From: Mesonia aquimarina
GTDB lineage: Bacteria; Bacteroidota; Bacteroidia; Flavobacteriales; Flavobacteriaceae
Length of the DNA: 64,000 bases
Assembly: GCF_003667275.1 (NCBI RefSeq)
Contig: NZ_RCNV01000003.1
Span: 62,001 to 126,000 of the forward strand
Direction: 5' to 3'
The notes under the pieces are model-generated. The model was not told where the DNA came from. It made no database searches and saw only the letters and a list, made by a program, of their open reading frames with translations. A program made the position numbers and the translations under genes. Positions 42,785 through 52,219 of the stretch are shown here, piece by piece (within the stretch, counting starts at the first letter, position 1; every line of letters starts with the position of its first letter).

Positions 42785-42851
42785 AAAGCCTGAACTCCCT
42801 AAGGCTTGTGTTGATAATCCCCCAATTACAACATAAGCCAGTTCAGGTCTT
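42785..42851 (+). repeat. Long hairpin upstream of the plus-strand operon
   Basis: CCTGAACT (42789-42796) pairs with AGTTCAGG (42840-42847), and GGCTTGTGTTG (42803-42813) with CAACATAAGCC (42829-42839). The outer word is shared with the palindromic unit at 31052-31070 (AGTTCAGGC). It lies 40 bases before the first gene of the operon, in the leader or promoter. Confidence 0.55.
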
Positions 42852-42890
42852 AAAAAGGCGAGGAATAAACATTAATTAAAATAAAAAACA

Positions 42891-43118
42891 ATGAAAAATC
42901 ACTGGTTATGGATGGTCCTCGGTTGTGGACTGCCGCTTTTACTCATCTTTTTAGCACCATCTATTGGAATTGGTGGTGGCACCTGGCTTTTTGCATTTAT
43001 TATAATAATGTTCGCAGTACACTTGTTAATGCCCATGCGGCACGGGAGCCATACGCACGGATTGTCCAATGAGAACTTAAAAAAGAAGGATAAAAAAAAA
43101 GAAGGACAACATCACTAA
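42891..43118 (+). CDS. DUF2933-type small membrane protein
   Basis: A 75-aa protein with two hydrophobic helices (WLWMVLGCGLPLLLIFLA and TWLFAFIIIMFAVHLLM), and a C-terminus containing HGSHTHG and many Lys. This is the pattern of DUF2933 proteins that accompany copper and silver efflux genes. The His-containing tail could bind metal on the cytoplasmic side. It is the first gene of the long plus-strand operon, 10 bases ahead of the metallochaperone. Confidence 0.8.
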   Translation: MKNHWLWMVLGCGLPLLLIFLAPSIGIGGGTWLFAFIIIMFAVHLLMPMRHGSHTHGLSNENLKKKDKKKEGQHH

Positions 43119-43128
43119 AATTTATGTT

Positions 43129-43341
43129 ATGAAACGAAAATTTCAAATTAATGGTATTAGTTGCGGCGGCTGCATTAGCAGGGTCAAAAAGACATTGGAA
43201 GAACATCCAAAGATTGAAAAGGCAGAAATTTTTCTGGCACCAAAAGGAGCTACAATCATCACTATGAAGGAAACGCTTTCAGTAGATGAATTACAAAAAC
43301 AACTCAGCAACCTTGAGGGTTACACAATTGAAAAACTATAA
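43129..43341 (+). CDS. Heavy-metal-associated domain protein
   Basis: A 70-aa HMA protein: MKRKFQINGISCGGCISRVKK with the CxxC metal site ISCGGC. It is the counterpart of the chaperone at 20583, and is probably paired with the CPH-type ATPase at the far end of the operon. Length and motif are regular. Confidence 0.88.
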   Translation: MKRKFQINGISCGGCISRVKKTLEEHPKIEKAEIFLAPKGATIITMKETLSVDELQKQLSNLEGYTIEKL

Positions 43342-43363
43342 AAGTAACTTAAAATCAAAAATT

Positions 43364-43582
43364 ATGTTTTTTCACGACGGAAGTTTCGGAGGTATGCACC
43401 TGATATGGTGGATTATTTGGATGGCGTTTATCATTTGGATTTTCTTTATCCCAACTGATATCCCATACCAAAAACCAAAAAAAGAAAAGCCATTGGACAT
43501 CCTAAAAAACAGGTTTGCCAAGGGCGAAATTTCAAAGGAAGAATTTGAGGAATCCAAAAAATTATTAAAATCAGACAACTAA
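43364..43582 (+). CDS. SHOCT-domain membrane protein
   Basis: From ATG 43364 the 72-aa protein is MFFHDGSFGGMHLIWWIIWM followed by a helix and a C-terminal SHOCT domain (LDILKNRFAKGEISKEEFEESKKLL). The longer frame beginning at 43286 overlaps the chaperone gene and is rejected. SHOCT domains mediate oligomerisation; such proteins occur widely in copper loci. Confidence 0.85.
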   Translation: MFFHDGSFGGMHLIWWIIWMAFIIWIFFIPTDIPYQKPKKEKPLDILKNRFAKGEISKEEFEESKKLLKSDN

Positions 43583-43599
43583 CTCAAAACTTTAAAATT

Positions 43600-43878
43600 A
43601 TGTATCGATTAAACGTAAAAAAACTCGGATTTGCTTTCGGTCTTACGGCGGCACTAATTTACTTAGGCTGTATGATAGTTATGTCAACAGCAGGTCGAGA
43701 AGCCACTATCGATTTTTTCAACAGCCTATTGCACGGTTTAGATACCACAAGCATTATCAGGATGGATGTGCCACTATGGGAAGCTGGTTTGGGAATAGTA
43801 CAGATATTCATTTTAGGATGGCTAATAGGTGCCTGTATTGCGGCTTTTTATAATGCGCAAATAAAAGTCAAAAAATAA
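43600..43878 (+). CDS. DUF5676-type membrane protein
   Basis: A 92-aa protein with two membrane helices (LGFAFGLTAALIYLGCMIVM and GIVQIFILGWLIGACIAAFY) linked by a stretch that includes IDFFNSLLHGLD. This is the DUF5676 pattern found in copper-resistance and stress islands. The function is unknown; it probably lies in the inner membrane with the neighbouring small proteins. Confidence 0.85.
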   Translation: MYRLNVKKLGFAFGLTAALIYLGCMIVMSTAGREATIDFFNSLLHGLDTTSIIRMDVPLWEAGLGIVQIFILGWLIGACIAAFYNAQIKVKK

Positions 43879-43896
43879 GAGAGTAAAATAAAATTT

Positions 43897-44607
43897 ATGC
43901 AATATGTCTGGTTCATATGGTCTCTTATAATTCTTGCTCTTTGGGCAATAATCTATTTGTCAAAAAAGGGGTATAGAAAAGAAATGCTCAAAATGAGCCT
44001 TATTACGATGCCCTTTGGTTTAACAGAACCATTATTTGTACCAGAATATTGGATGCCACCTTCCTTATTCCATTTAGCGGAAAGAACAGGTTTTGATATT
44101 GAGAGCCTTATCTTCTCTTTTGCCATTGGCGGAATAGGGGCGGTATTGTATAATCTGATATTCAAAAAAGGCTATATAGATATGCCTCATACCGAACGGA
44201 GCCACCAAAGACATAAGCTACATATTTATATACTTTTTGTTCCAGCCATTGTATTCGTCATATTTAGTCTTTTCACCACGCTTAACCACATCTATTGTGG
44301 CATCATTGCAATGTTTTTTGGTGGTTTGGCAACATTGTACTGTCGCCCAGATTTAAAAGGAAAGATATGGGTTGGAGGAATCTTGTTTACCATACTGTAC
44401 TTCATTTATTTCGGAAGCATCCTTCCGTTTTATCCGCAATATGTGGAGCTGTACTGGAATCTAGACAACCTGACCCATATTCTTGTTTTGGGAATCCCAA
44501 TTGAAGAGTTACTGTTCGCTTTCACCTTTGGTATGTATTGGTCTGGATTATATGAACACTTGTATTGGAGAAAACTTATAAAATCGAAAGAAATGTCAAC
44601 CAACTAA
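43897..44607 (+). CDS. Lycopene-cyclase-domain-like membrane protein
   Basis: A 236-aa protein with about six to seven membrane helices. The motif GIPIEELLFAFTFGMYWSGLYEH near the C-terminus and YWMPPSLF, GYIDMPHTER in the middle resemble the CrtYcd-type lycopene cyclase family, whose PxEE motif is catalytic. Two copies of a three-helix unit seem to be present, as in CrtYcd fusions. No carotenoid genes are nearby, so either it acts on an isoprenoid from elsewhere or the domain has another membrane task. The assignment is to the fold only. Confidence 0.6.
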   Translation: MQYVWFIWSLIILALWAIIYLSKKGYRKEMLKMSLITMPFGLTEPLFVPEYWMPPSLFHLAERTGFDIESLIFSFAIGGIGAVLYNLIFKKGYIDMPHTERSHQRHKLHIYILFVPAIVFVIFSLFTTLNHIYCGIIAMFFGGLATLYCRPDLKGKIWVGGILFTILYFIYFGSILPFYPQYVELYWNLDNLTHILVLGIPIEELLFAFTFGMYWSGLYEHLYWRKLIKSKEMSTN

Positions 44608-44619
44608 AACATTCAAATT

Positions 44620-45081
44620 ATGAAAATATTATTGGCCATAGATGGTTCAGATTTCAGTAAAGTAGCCATTCACGAACTTATAAAAATGACCCTATCCTCA
44701 AATAGTGAAATTCATATTATAAATGTTTATGAACTTCCTAAAACAACCGGTCTGGGATTGCATACTATGGGCGGCAAGATAGGAAATTACATAGAAGAAA
44801 TTAGAAGTAACGCTCAAAAATTGGGAAACAAAATCGTTTCAGAAGCTTTCGATAAAATCAAGGCCGAAAACAAGGCACTTACCATAACCACAAGTGTTGT
44901 TAGTGGCCTGCCCAAAAGTACTATTAATGAAAAAGCAGAAAATTGGGGTGCAGATTTAATTGTAGTAGGCTCTCAGGGTCACGGTGCACTTTCACGCTTA
45001 GTATTGGGCTCTGTATCCCAATATTTGACCACAAATGCCAAATGTTCAGTACTGATTGCAAGAGATAGAAATAAAAAATGA
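44620..45081 (+). CDS. Universal stress protein (single domain)
   Basis: A 153-aa UspA-fold protein: MKILLAIDGSDFSKVAIHEL, and the ATP-binding loop VVGSQGHGALSRLVLGSVSQ with the G-x2-G-x9-G-S/T pattern intact. It is probably ATP-binding. Its stop overlaps the start of the next gene (ATGA). A second, tandem-domain USP is encoded 9 kb later in the same block. Confidence 0.92.
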   Translation: MKILLAIDGSDFSKVAIHELIKMTLSSNSEIHIINVYELPKTTGLGLHTMGGKIGNYIEEIRSNAQKLGNKIVSEAFDKIKAENKALTITTSVVSGLPKSTINEKAENWGADLIVVGSQGHGALSRLVLGSVSQYLTTNAKCSVLIARDRNKK

Positions 45082-46433
45082 AAGAAAAGCAAACACATAG
45101 CATTCCGTTGGAATCCACCTGTAAGATAACAGATGAGATATGTCTTCCCGATACTAAATTACCTCGTGTGGTTATCGTTGGTGGAGGATTTGCAGGTTTG
45201 GCATTGGTTGAGAAACTGAAACACAAAGAAGTTCAAGTGGTTTTACTCGATAAAAATAACTTCCATCAGTTTCAGCCTTTATTATATCAAGTGGCAACGA
45301 GTGCCCTGGAGCCTGACAGTATTGTATTTCCATTCAGAAAACAAATCAATGGCTATAAAAATGTTTTCTTTCGTTTGGCTGAAGTTGAGGAAATTCAACC
45401 TGATTCAAATACTATATTGACCAATAAGGGAAGTGTTTCTTATGACTATTTAGTGTTGGCTACTGGCACGACCACCAATTTCTTTGGGATGGATTCTGTG
45501 GCCGAAAATAGTTTGGGGATGAAGGATATTCGCGATTCCCTCAACATCCGTCATATGATGTTGCAAAATTTGGAACAGGCAGCTATTACTTGTGATGATA
45601 AAGAACGCGACGCGCTGACAAATTTTGTAATAGTAGGTGGTGGTCCAGCAGGCGTAGAAATGGCAGGAGCTTTGGCAGAGTTTTGCAAATACATCCTTCC
45701 CAAAGATTACCCAGAGTACCCTTCTTCCATTATGAATATTTATCTAATAGAAGCCATTGATGAGTTGTTAGGCACAATGTCAGACAAGGCATCATCGAAA
45801 ACCCTCAAATATTTAGAGGATTTGAATGTAAAGGTATTATTAAATGAAGCTGTAAGCAATTATGACGGCAACGAAGTCACTACCAAAAGTGGTAAGACCA
45901 TTTTGGCTAAAAATCTTATCTGGACGGCTGGCGTAAAAGGACAATTCCCAAATGGTATTGATGAAAAACACATAGTCAGGGGCAACCGGATTAAAACCGA
46001 TGCTAATTTAAAAGTAGAAGGCTACGAAAACATTTTTGCCATAGGCGATATAGCTGCGCTTATTTCTGAAGAAAGACCCAAAGGGCATCCACAGGTGGCG
46101 CAGGCAGCAATTCAACAAGGAAAATATCTGGGTAATTCTATATTAAACCTCATAAATAATAAACCCACACAACCTTTCGAATATAAAGACAAAGGCTCCT
46201 TGGCCACTGTAGGAAAACGCAAGGCAGTTGCCGATTTGGGCAAATTTAAATTTGCAGGCTATTTCGCCTGGTTGCTGTGGTCCGTTGTTCACTTGATGTC
46301 CATAAGTGGATTTAGAAATAGATTGATGGTTGGTTTTAATTGGGCGGTAAGTTATTTCACTTATGAAAAGAGCAACCGCCTGATTATTAGAAACTTTAAA
46401 CCGAAATCTTCGGTTAAAAACAGAACAAAATAA
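45078..46433 (+). CDS. NDH-2-type FAD-dependent NADH dehydrogenase
   Basis: A 451-aa flavoprotein: RVVIVGGGFAGLALVEKL (FAD site, about 30-47), VVLLDKNNFHQFQPLLYQVAT, VVGGGPAGVEMAGAL (NADH site), FAIGDIAALI, and a C-terminal membrane anchor (FAWLLWSVVHLMSISGFRN). This is the single-subunit, non-proton-pumping NADH:quinone oxidoreductase. It contains no Fe-S cluster, unlike complex I, and would remain active when Cu(I) damages clusters. It has an N-terminal extension of about 25 residues with two Cys. It overlaps the USP gene by 4 bases. Confidence 0.9.
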   Translation: MKEKQTHSIPLESTCKITDEICLPDTKLPRVVIVGGGFAGLALVEKLKHKEVQVVLLDKNNFHQFQPLLYQVATSALEPDSIVFPFRKQINGYKNVFFRLAEVEEIQPDSNTILTNKGSVSYDYLVLATGTTTNFFGMDSVAENSLGMKDIRDSLNIRHMMLQNLEQAAITCDDKERDALTNFVIVGGGPAGVEMAGALAEFCKYILPKDYPEYPSSIMNIYLIEAIDELLGTMSDKASSKTLKYLEDLNVKVLLNEAVSNYDGNEVTTKSGKTILAKNLIWTAGVKGQFPNGIDEKHIVRGNRIKTDANLKVEGYENIFAIGDIAALISEERPKGHPQVAQAAIQQGKYLGNSILNLINNKPTQPFEYKDKGSLATVGKRKAVADLGKFKFAGYFAWLLWSVVHLMSISGFRNRLMVGFNWAVSYFTYEKSNRLIIRNFKPKSSVKNRTK

Positions 46434-46440
46434 TTTTGAA

Positions 46441-47787
46441 ATGAAAAACACCACAGATAAAAATAATAAGCTTTCCCTAATAGGTTCCATATCTCTTGGT
46501 ACAGGCGTAATGATTGGTGCTGGCATATTTGTCCTTATGGGGCAAATAGCAGAGTTGGTGGGTGATCTATTTCCCATTGCATTTATTGCAGGTGCTGTTG
46601 TGGTGGGTTTTAGCTCATATTCCTATGTCAAGTTTTCAAATGCTTTTCCATCGTCTGGAGGTGTGGTTAAATTCCTTAACAAATCCTATGGACCTGGAAC
46701 AACAACAGGGTTTTATTCTTTGCTGATGTACGTATCAATGGTAGTTTCCGAAAGTCTGGTGGCGGGCACTTTTGGAGCATATACGTTGAGACTATTTCCC
46801 GAGTCCTATGCAGGTTATGCCTCTACCCTGGGTGTTGGGCTAATTGTTGTTGCTTATATAGTGAACATCCTGGGCAATAAGGTTATTGGTGCCACCGCGA
46901 CATTTACCGCTATTATAAAGGTAGTGGGAATAGCAATTTTAGCTATTGCCGGCCTTGCAATTTCAGGTTTTGCCGATATTACGGGAAACTATATTCCCAA
47001 AAATACTGAGACATTACCACAAGGCTTCGGATTTGTGGCCGCTTTGGCGTTATCTATCCTTGCTTATAAAGGCTTTACCACTATCACGAACCAAGGGGCC
47101 GATATTAAAAACCCGCATAAAAATCTTGGTAGGTCTATCGTGTTTTCCATACTTATCTGCACACTGATATATGTAGCCTTGGCATTAGCTGTTGCGGGAG
47201 GTTTAAGCATTCCTGAAATAATCGAAGCTAAAGATTATGCCCTTGCAGCCGCCGCAAAACCTGTTTTTGGGGAATGGGGTTCCTGGATTACCATTGGCAT
47301 TGCCATTATTGCCACGGTTTCTGGGGTCATTGCCAGTATCTTTTCCTCTTCACGCTTGTTGGCAATGCTCAGCAATATGAAACAGGTGCCTTCTTTAACC
47401 AAACTTGGTAGCTTAAAAAATCCAGCACTAATATTCACGTCTTCCCTCGCCATTTTACTGACCGTGCTTTTCGATTTGACAAGGATAGCATCCATTGGGG
47501 CTATTTTTTACCTTATTATGGATATCGCTATCCATTGGGGGCTGTTCCGTCACCTTAAAAACAAAGTGGTTTTTCAGCCTATCATCCCATTAATAGCCAT
47601 CGTATTGGACATTGCGGTATTGGCAGCTTTTCTTTATATAAAATATCTGAACGATCCTTTGGTGCTTATCGTAGCAGCGATTGGGATTGTTCTAATACTT
47701 GTTGCAGAACGCCTTTTTATGATTTCACACACAGACGATGAAGGTAATATGCCAATGGGAATGGAAACTACGAACAATAAAACATAA
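46441..47787 (+). CDS. APC-family permease
   Basis: A 448-aa transporter with about 12 membrane helices and the amino-acid/polyamine/organocation signature GTGVMIGAGIFVLMGQIAEL in the first helix, then GGVVKFLNKSYGPG and ASIFSSSRLLAMLSNMKQVP. It probably imports amino acids or polyamines; substrate unknown. It lies between the NDH-2 and gap genes and is spaced 7 bases from NDH-2. Confidence 0.9.
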   Translation: MKNTTDKNNKLSLIGSISLGTGVMIGAGIFVLMGQIAELVGDLFPIAFIAGAVVVGFSSYSYVKFSNAFPSSGGVVKFLNKSYGPGTTTGFYSLLMYVSMVVSESLVAGTFGAYTLRLFPESYAGYASTLGVGLIVVAYIVNILGNKVIGATATFTAIIKVVGIAILAIAGLAISGFADITGNYIPKNTETLPQGFGFVAALALSILAYKGFTTITNQGADIKNPHKNLGRSIVFSILICTLIYVALALAVAGGLSIPEIIEAKDYALAAAAKPVFGEWGSWITIGIAIIATVSGVIASIFSSSRLLAMLSNMKQVPSLTKLGSLKNPALIFTSSLAILLTVLFDLTRIASIGAIFYLIMDIAIHWGLFRHLKNKVVFQPIIPLIAIVLDIAVLAAFLYIKYLNDPLVLIVAAIGIVLILVAERLFMISHTDDEGNMPMGMETTNNKT

Positions 47788-47806
47788 TTAATAAAAATCA
47801 ATTTAT

Positions 47807-48820
47807 ATGAAAAATATAGCAGTTATAGGATACGGAGTCATTGGAAAAAGGGTGGCAGATGCCATCAACTTACAAAACGATATGAAGCTTTCGGGAGTAT
47901 GTGATATCATTAGCGACTGGCGAATTCAAAATGCCGTAAGAAAGGAATACGACATTTATGCAGCAACTAAAGATGCTGCTGATAAAATGAAATCTGAAGG
48001 GATTTCGGTAAAAGGCGATATGCAGGAACTTTTAAAGAAATCAGATCTTGTTGTGGACTGTACACCCAAAAAAATTGCCGCTCAGAATGTCGTTATCTAC
48101 AAGGAGCAAAACATCAAATTTATTCTACACGGTGGCGAAAAACACGAAACCACAGGGCATTCCTTTAGTGCAGAAAATAATTACAAATCAGCTCTAAACT
48201 TGAATGCGACAAGAGTAGTTTCCTGTAATACTACGTCTATTTTAAGAACCTTGACCGCTTTAAAAAGAGCCGATTTATTGGATTATGCCAGAGGTACACT
48301 TTTAAGAAGAGCTACAGACCCTTGGGAAAGTCATTTGGGTGGTATTATGAATACGATGGTTCCCGAAAAAGATATCCCAAGCCATCAAGGTCCGGATGCT
48401 AAAAGTGTTGACCCAGAACTGGATGTCATCACCGCAGCAGTAAAAGTACCGCAAACCTTAAGCCATCTGCACTATTGGAATGTGAAATTGAAAAAACAGG
48501 CGACAAAGCAAGAAGTGCTAAATGCTTTCAAAACGTCCAGCCGTATTAAATTGATTCAATATGACCAAGGTCTGGTTTCTAACAATACCATTAAGGAAAT
48601 GTTCTTGGATATGGGAAGGCCTTGGGGCGATATGTACGAAGTAGCACTATGGGAAGATATGCTGAAGGTACAGGGAGACGAACTCTTTTATGCCTACGTG
48701 GTCGATAACCAAGCTATTGTAATCCCGGAAACAATTGATGCTATTAGGGCTTTAACTGGAATTGAAACAGATGGTACAAAATCCATAGCCAAAACAAATG
48801 AAAGTTTAGGAATCCATTAA
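47807..48820 (+). CDS. Type II (archaeal-type) glyceraldehyde-3-phosphate dehydrogenase
   Basis: Oxidises glyceraldehyde-3-phosphate to 1,3-bisphosphoglycerate. The 337-aa protein matches the archaeal class: [18 protein letters not shown] (nucleotide site), [25 protein letters not shown], and the catalytic Cys in [13 protein letters not shown], quite different from the bacterial SNASCTTNCL site. Among Bacteria this form is uncommon. Type I GAPDH is a known copper target, so a second isozyme here is notable. It opens a run of glycolytic genes and is followed after 11 bases by an aldolase. Confidence 0.9.
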   Translation: MKNIAVIGYGVIGKRVADAINLQNDMKLSGVCDIISDWRIQNAVRKEYDIYAATKDAADKMKSEGISVKGDMQELLKKSDLVVDCTPKKIAAQNVVIYKEQNIKFILHGGEKHETTGHSFSAENNYKSALNLNATRVVSCNTTSILRTLTALKRADLLDYARGTLLRRATDPWESHLGGIMNTMVPEKDIPSHQGPDAKSVDPELDVITAAVKVPQTLSHLHYWNVKLKKQATKQEVLNAFKTSSRIKLIQYDQGLVSNNTIKEMFLDMGRPWGDMYEVALWEDMLKVQGDELFYAYVVDNQAIVIPETIDAIRALTGIETDGTKSIAKTNESLGIH

Positions 48821-48831
48821 ATACTATCAAA

Positions 48832-49893
48832 ATGAAAACAGACAAGAATATAGTAGAACTTTTAGGAGAAAAAGCAGACTTCTATTTAGAACACGTTTGT
48901 GAAAAAATAACAAAGGATGAATTGCAAGTGCCAAGCAAAAATAGTTTAGAAAAAGTATTTGGCAGTAGCAACAGAAATCCGCAGGTGCTTCGAAGTCTTT
49001 CACAATTGTACAACAACGGAAATCTGGGAGGTACAGGCTATTTAAGTATCCTTCCTGTGGACCAAGGTATTGAGCATAGCGCGGCCTTTTCATTCTATAA
49101 AAACCCAGATTATTTCGACCCAGAGAACATTATAAAACTCGCCCTTGAGGCCGGTTGTAATGGGGTGGCTTCCACGTTTGGGGTTTTGGGTTTGAATGCC
49201 CGAAAATATGCCCATAAAATCCCTTTTATCGTTAAGATTAACCACAATGAACTGCTTACCTACCCGAACAAATATGACCAAACACTCTTTGGTAAGGTAA
49301 AAACCGCTTGGGATATGGGAGCAATTGCCGTAGGAGCTACGATTTATTTTGGTTCAGCGGAAAGTAACAGACAACTCAAAGAAATAGCAGAGGCTTTTGA
49401 AGAAGCTCATAATCTTGGTATGGCTACCATTTTATGGTGCTATACACGAAATGAAGCTTTTAAAACCGATAAAGAAGATTATCACGCATCGGCCGATGTA
49501 ACCGGACAAGCCAATCATATTGGAGTAACGATACAGGCAGATATCATCAAACAAAAATTACCAACCAATAATTTTGGTTTCAAAGAGATAGGATTTGGAA
49601 AATATGATGATGAAATGTATAAAACCCTTACCACAGACCACCCTATTGACCTTTGCAGGTTGCAAGTAGCCAATTGCTATATGGGTAAAATAGGGCTGAT
49701 TAATTCAGGTGGTGGTTCCAAAGGCAAATCAGATTTGTCCGAAGCTGTAACAACTGCCGTCATCAATAAAAGGGCTGGTGGCTCTGGGCTGATAATGGGA
49801 AGAAAAGCATTTCAAAAGCCCTTTAGCGAAGGCGTGAAAGTATTACAATCTGTTCAGGAAGTTTATTTGGACGATAAAATTAGTGTAGCATAA
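48832..49893 (+). CDS. Class I fructose-bisphosphate aldolase (DhnA type)
   Basis: Cleaves fructose-1,6-bisphosphate to two triose phosphates through a lysine Schiff base, without metal. The 353-aa protein shows [16 protein letters not shown] near residue 70, the barrel strand [11 protein letters not shown] with a probable Schiff-base Lys in the family (position uncertain), and [13 protein letters not shown] with [13 protein letters not shown] binding phosphate. The class is archaeal/DhnA-like, not the Zn-dependent class II usual in bacteria. It follows gap type II, consistent with a linked pathway. Confidence 0.9.
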   Translation: MKTDKNIVELLGEKADFYLEHVCEKITKDELQVPSKNSLEKVFGSSNRNPQVLRSLSQLYNNGNLGGTGYLSILPVDQGIEHSAAFSFYKNPDYFDPENIIKLALEAGCNGVASTFGVLGLNARKYAHKIPFIVKINHNELLTYPNKYDQTLFGKVKTAWDMGAIAVGATIYFGSAESNRQLKEIAEAFEEAHNLGMATILWCYTRNEAFKTDKEDYHASADVTGQANHIGVTIQADIIKQKLPTNNFGFKEIGFGKYDDEMYKTLTTDHPIDLCRLQVANCYMGKIGLINSGGGSKGKSDLSEAVTTAVINKRAGGSGLIMGRKAFQKPFSEGVKVLQSVQEVYLDDKISVA

Positions 49894-49901
49894 TCAACAG
49901 A

Positions 49902-51242
49902 ATGTTTGACACAGAGATAAAATCATTAAAATCACTTAACCACTACCTCCTTAAACTGGTAGAAAGCCGTCTATGGCTTAAAGTAATCATTGCTTTGTTG
50001 TTAGGTGTTGGATTTGGTCTGTTATTGAGTCCACAAAATGGATGGATTTCTAAAGAAACAGCAGATATCGCGGGGAATTGGCTGGCATTGCCCGGTGTAC
50101 TATTTCTGAAACTGGTTCAAATGATTATGATTCCGTTGATTGTGGCTTCCATCATCACAGGAATCGCAAGTAATGATAAGGACAGTTTAAAAAAATTAGG
50201 TGGTGGTGTTTTACTATATTTTTTGGGCACAACAATAGTTTCGGTTAGCATTGGTACGATACTATCCCAAATTTTTAGACCGGGTCGTTTTCTTCATAAA
50301 CAAGCACTAAAAGAGCATAATGAAATTACGGCAGTTTCAACTGATGAACCCGAGCTTTCCTTCGGAGTTGAAACGATTCCTGATGCCATCTCAAACCTGC
50401 TTCCTGAAAATCCATTGGCATCTATGGTAAGTGGTGAAATGTTAAGTATTGTGATTTTCACAATCATTATTGGTGTAGCTGTGCTATCTCTTGAAAATGA
50501 TTTACTGCGCCCAGTAAAGCTGCTTCTAAGTGCCATTCAGGAAGTCTGTATGACGGTGGTAAAATGGTCTATGTTATTAGTCCCTATTGCTGTTTTCGGA
50601 CTTATGGCGCAGCTTACCTCTAGTGTTGGTTTAAGTTCTCTATCTGGTCTCACCTATTATGTTGGCGTCGTCCTGCTCGGTCTATTACTTTTGGTAATTT
50701 TCTATTTAGGGCTAATTGTGCTTCTTGGAAAAGCAAACCCTATGCATTTCTTAAAAAAAATAAGGGACGTTCAATTATTGGCCTTTTCAACCACAAGCTC
50801 TGCGGCCGTGATGCCACTTTCCCTTCAAACAGCCGAAGAAGAATTGAAGGTGGACAAGACCATTAGCAATTTTATCATTCCCATAGGTGCAACCGTCAAT
50901 ATGGATGGCACTGCACTTTATCAAACGATAACAACCCTTTTTATAGCCCAAGCCTATGGACTGGAAATGAGTTTACTCAATATTATTGTGGTCATTGTAA
51001 CTATCGTTGCTGCTTCAATCGGCACACCTGCCATTCCCGGAGGTGGTGTGGTGATACTCGCTTCTGTTTTGGGAAGTGTCGGTATTCCAGCCGAAGGCAT
51101 CATCATTATCATTGGTGTAGAAAGATTGTTGGGAATGTTCAGGACTGCTGTAAACGTAACGGGTGACCTTACAGCTTGTATGGTTTTTAATAGGTTGTAT
51201 GGTATAAAAAATACTGAAATTCTTAAAAAAGAAGCTTTATAA
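49902..51242 (+). CDS. Dicarboxylate/amino acid:cation symporter (DAACS)
   Basis: A 446-aa transporter with the GltP/DctA-family motifs: TTSSAAVMPLSLQTAEEEL (serine-rich hairpin), PIGATVNMDGTALYQTITTLFIAQAYG and IGTPAIPGGGVVILASVL, ending with ERLLGMFRTAVNVTGDLTACMV. It imports glutamate, aspartate or C4-dicarboxylates with Na+ or H+. It interrupts the glycolytic genes and would supply carbon or redox partners. Confidence 0.93.
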   Translation: MFDTEIKSLKSLNHYLLKLVESRLWLKVIIALLLGVGFGLLLSPQNGWISKETADIAGNWLALPGVLFLKLVQMIMIPLIVASIITGIASNDKDSLKKLGGGVLLYFLGTTIVSVSIGTILSQIFRPGRFLHKQALKEHNEITAVSTDEPELSFGVETIPDAISNLLPENPLASMVSGEMLSIVIFTIIIGVAVLSLENDLLRPVKLLLSAIQEVCMTVVKWSMLLVPIAVFGLMAQLTSSVGLSSLSGLTYYVGVVLLGLLLLVIFYLGLIVLLGKANPMHFLKKIRDVQLLAFSTTSSAAVMPLSLQTAEEELKVDKTISNFIIPIGATVNMDGTALYQTITTLFIAQAYGLEMSLLNIIVVIVTIVAASIGTPAIPGGGVVILASVLGSVGIPAEGIIIIIGVERLLGMFRTAVNVTGDLTACMVFNRLYGIKNTEILKKEAL

Positions 51243-51244
51243 CT

Positions 51245-52216
51245 ATGGATAGTACTATAAAACATATAGGTGTATTTACCTCTGGAGGTGATAGTCCAGG
51301 GATGAATGCAGCCTTGTACGCCATTACAAAAACGGCTGAAGTAAATGGTATAAACGTAAGCGGCTTTCGAAAAGGATATGAAGGATTGATAGACGGTGAC
51401 TTGGTTCAATTAAAATCACACGAATTACAAAAACTGACCCAAAAGGGTGGCACTATCCTTAAGACAGCCCGAAGCAAACGTTTTCTCGAACTGGAAGGTC
51501 GAAAAAAAGCCTTGCAAACTCTAAATGTAAACAAAATAGACGCTTTAATTGCCATTGGTGGTGATGGTACATTTAAAGGATTACTTGCTTTTTCAGAGAT
51601 ATGCGATATCCCATTCATAGGGATTCCCGGAACTATTGATAACGATATTTCGGGTACGGATTACACCCTTGGTTTTGATTCCGCAGTTAACACAGCCATT
51701 GAAAATATTGATAAAATAAGGGATACTGCCGAATCCCATAACCGTGTGTTCATTGTTGAAGTAATGGGAAGGGATTCGGGTTACATCGGTATTCATTCTG
51801 GATTGATGGTTGGTGCGGACGCCATATTAATTCCGGAGAGCGGTACGGACTTTATTAACCTTTTGGGTAAGGTGAAAAATTACGATAGCGAGGATGCTTT
51901 TCTAATCGTAGTTTCTGAAGGTGACGAAATTGGTGCCGAACTTGTTTCTTCAAAAATAAAGGAAGTCAATCCCAATGTCGATTTACGCATAACAAAGCTT
52001 GGCCACATACAGCGAGGTGGAAATCCTTCTGCTTTGGATAGAATGTTGGGCATAAGGCTTGGGGTGGAAGCCGTAAAATCGCTTTTACAAAGTAAAAAGA
52101 ATGTAATGATCGGGATTTTAAACAATCAATTGCACTTAACCCCTTTTAATGAGGTGGTCAAGCAACATCAGGTCAATAAAGAATTGCACGAACTTTTAGA
52201 ACTATTTGGAACATAA
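51245..52216 (+). CDS. pfkA: ATP-dependent 6-phosphofructokinase
   Basis: Phosphorylates fructose-6-phosphate. The 323-aa protein has GVFTSGGDSPGMNAALYAI, IGGDGTFKGLLAF, PGTIDNDISGTDYTLGFDSA, VEVMGRDSGYIG and GHIQRGGNPSALDRML. The GTIDND triad (not KTIDND) points to ATP as phosphate donor. It follows the symporter by 2 bases and precedes the dehydrogenase by 3, so these genes are transcribed together. Confidence 0.95.
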   Translation: MDSTIKHIGVFTSGGDSPGMNAALYAITKTAEVNGINVSGFRKGYEGLIDGDLVQLKSHELQKLTQKGGTILKTARSKRFLELEGRKKALQTLNVNKIDALIAIGGDGTFKGLLAFSEICDIPFIGIPGTIDNDISGTDYTLGFDSAVNTAIENIDKIRDTAESHNRVFIVEVMGRDSGYIGIHSGLMVGADAILIPESGTDFINLLGKVKNYDSEDAFLIVVSEGDEIGAELVSSKIKEVNPNVDLRITKLGHIQRGGNPSALDRMLGIRLGVEAVKSLLQSKKNVMIGILNNQLHLTPFNEVVKQHQVNKELHELLELFGT

Positions 52217-52219
52217 ATT

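Noticed and set aside
42709-42890. A small gene between the AraC and DUF2933 genes
   Set aside because: No frame longer than about 20 codons has a start; the space holds two hairpins instead.
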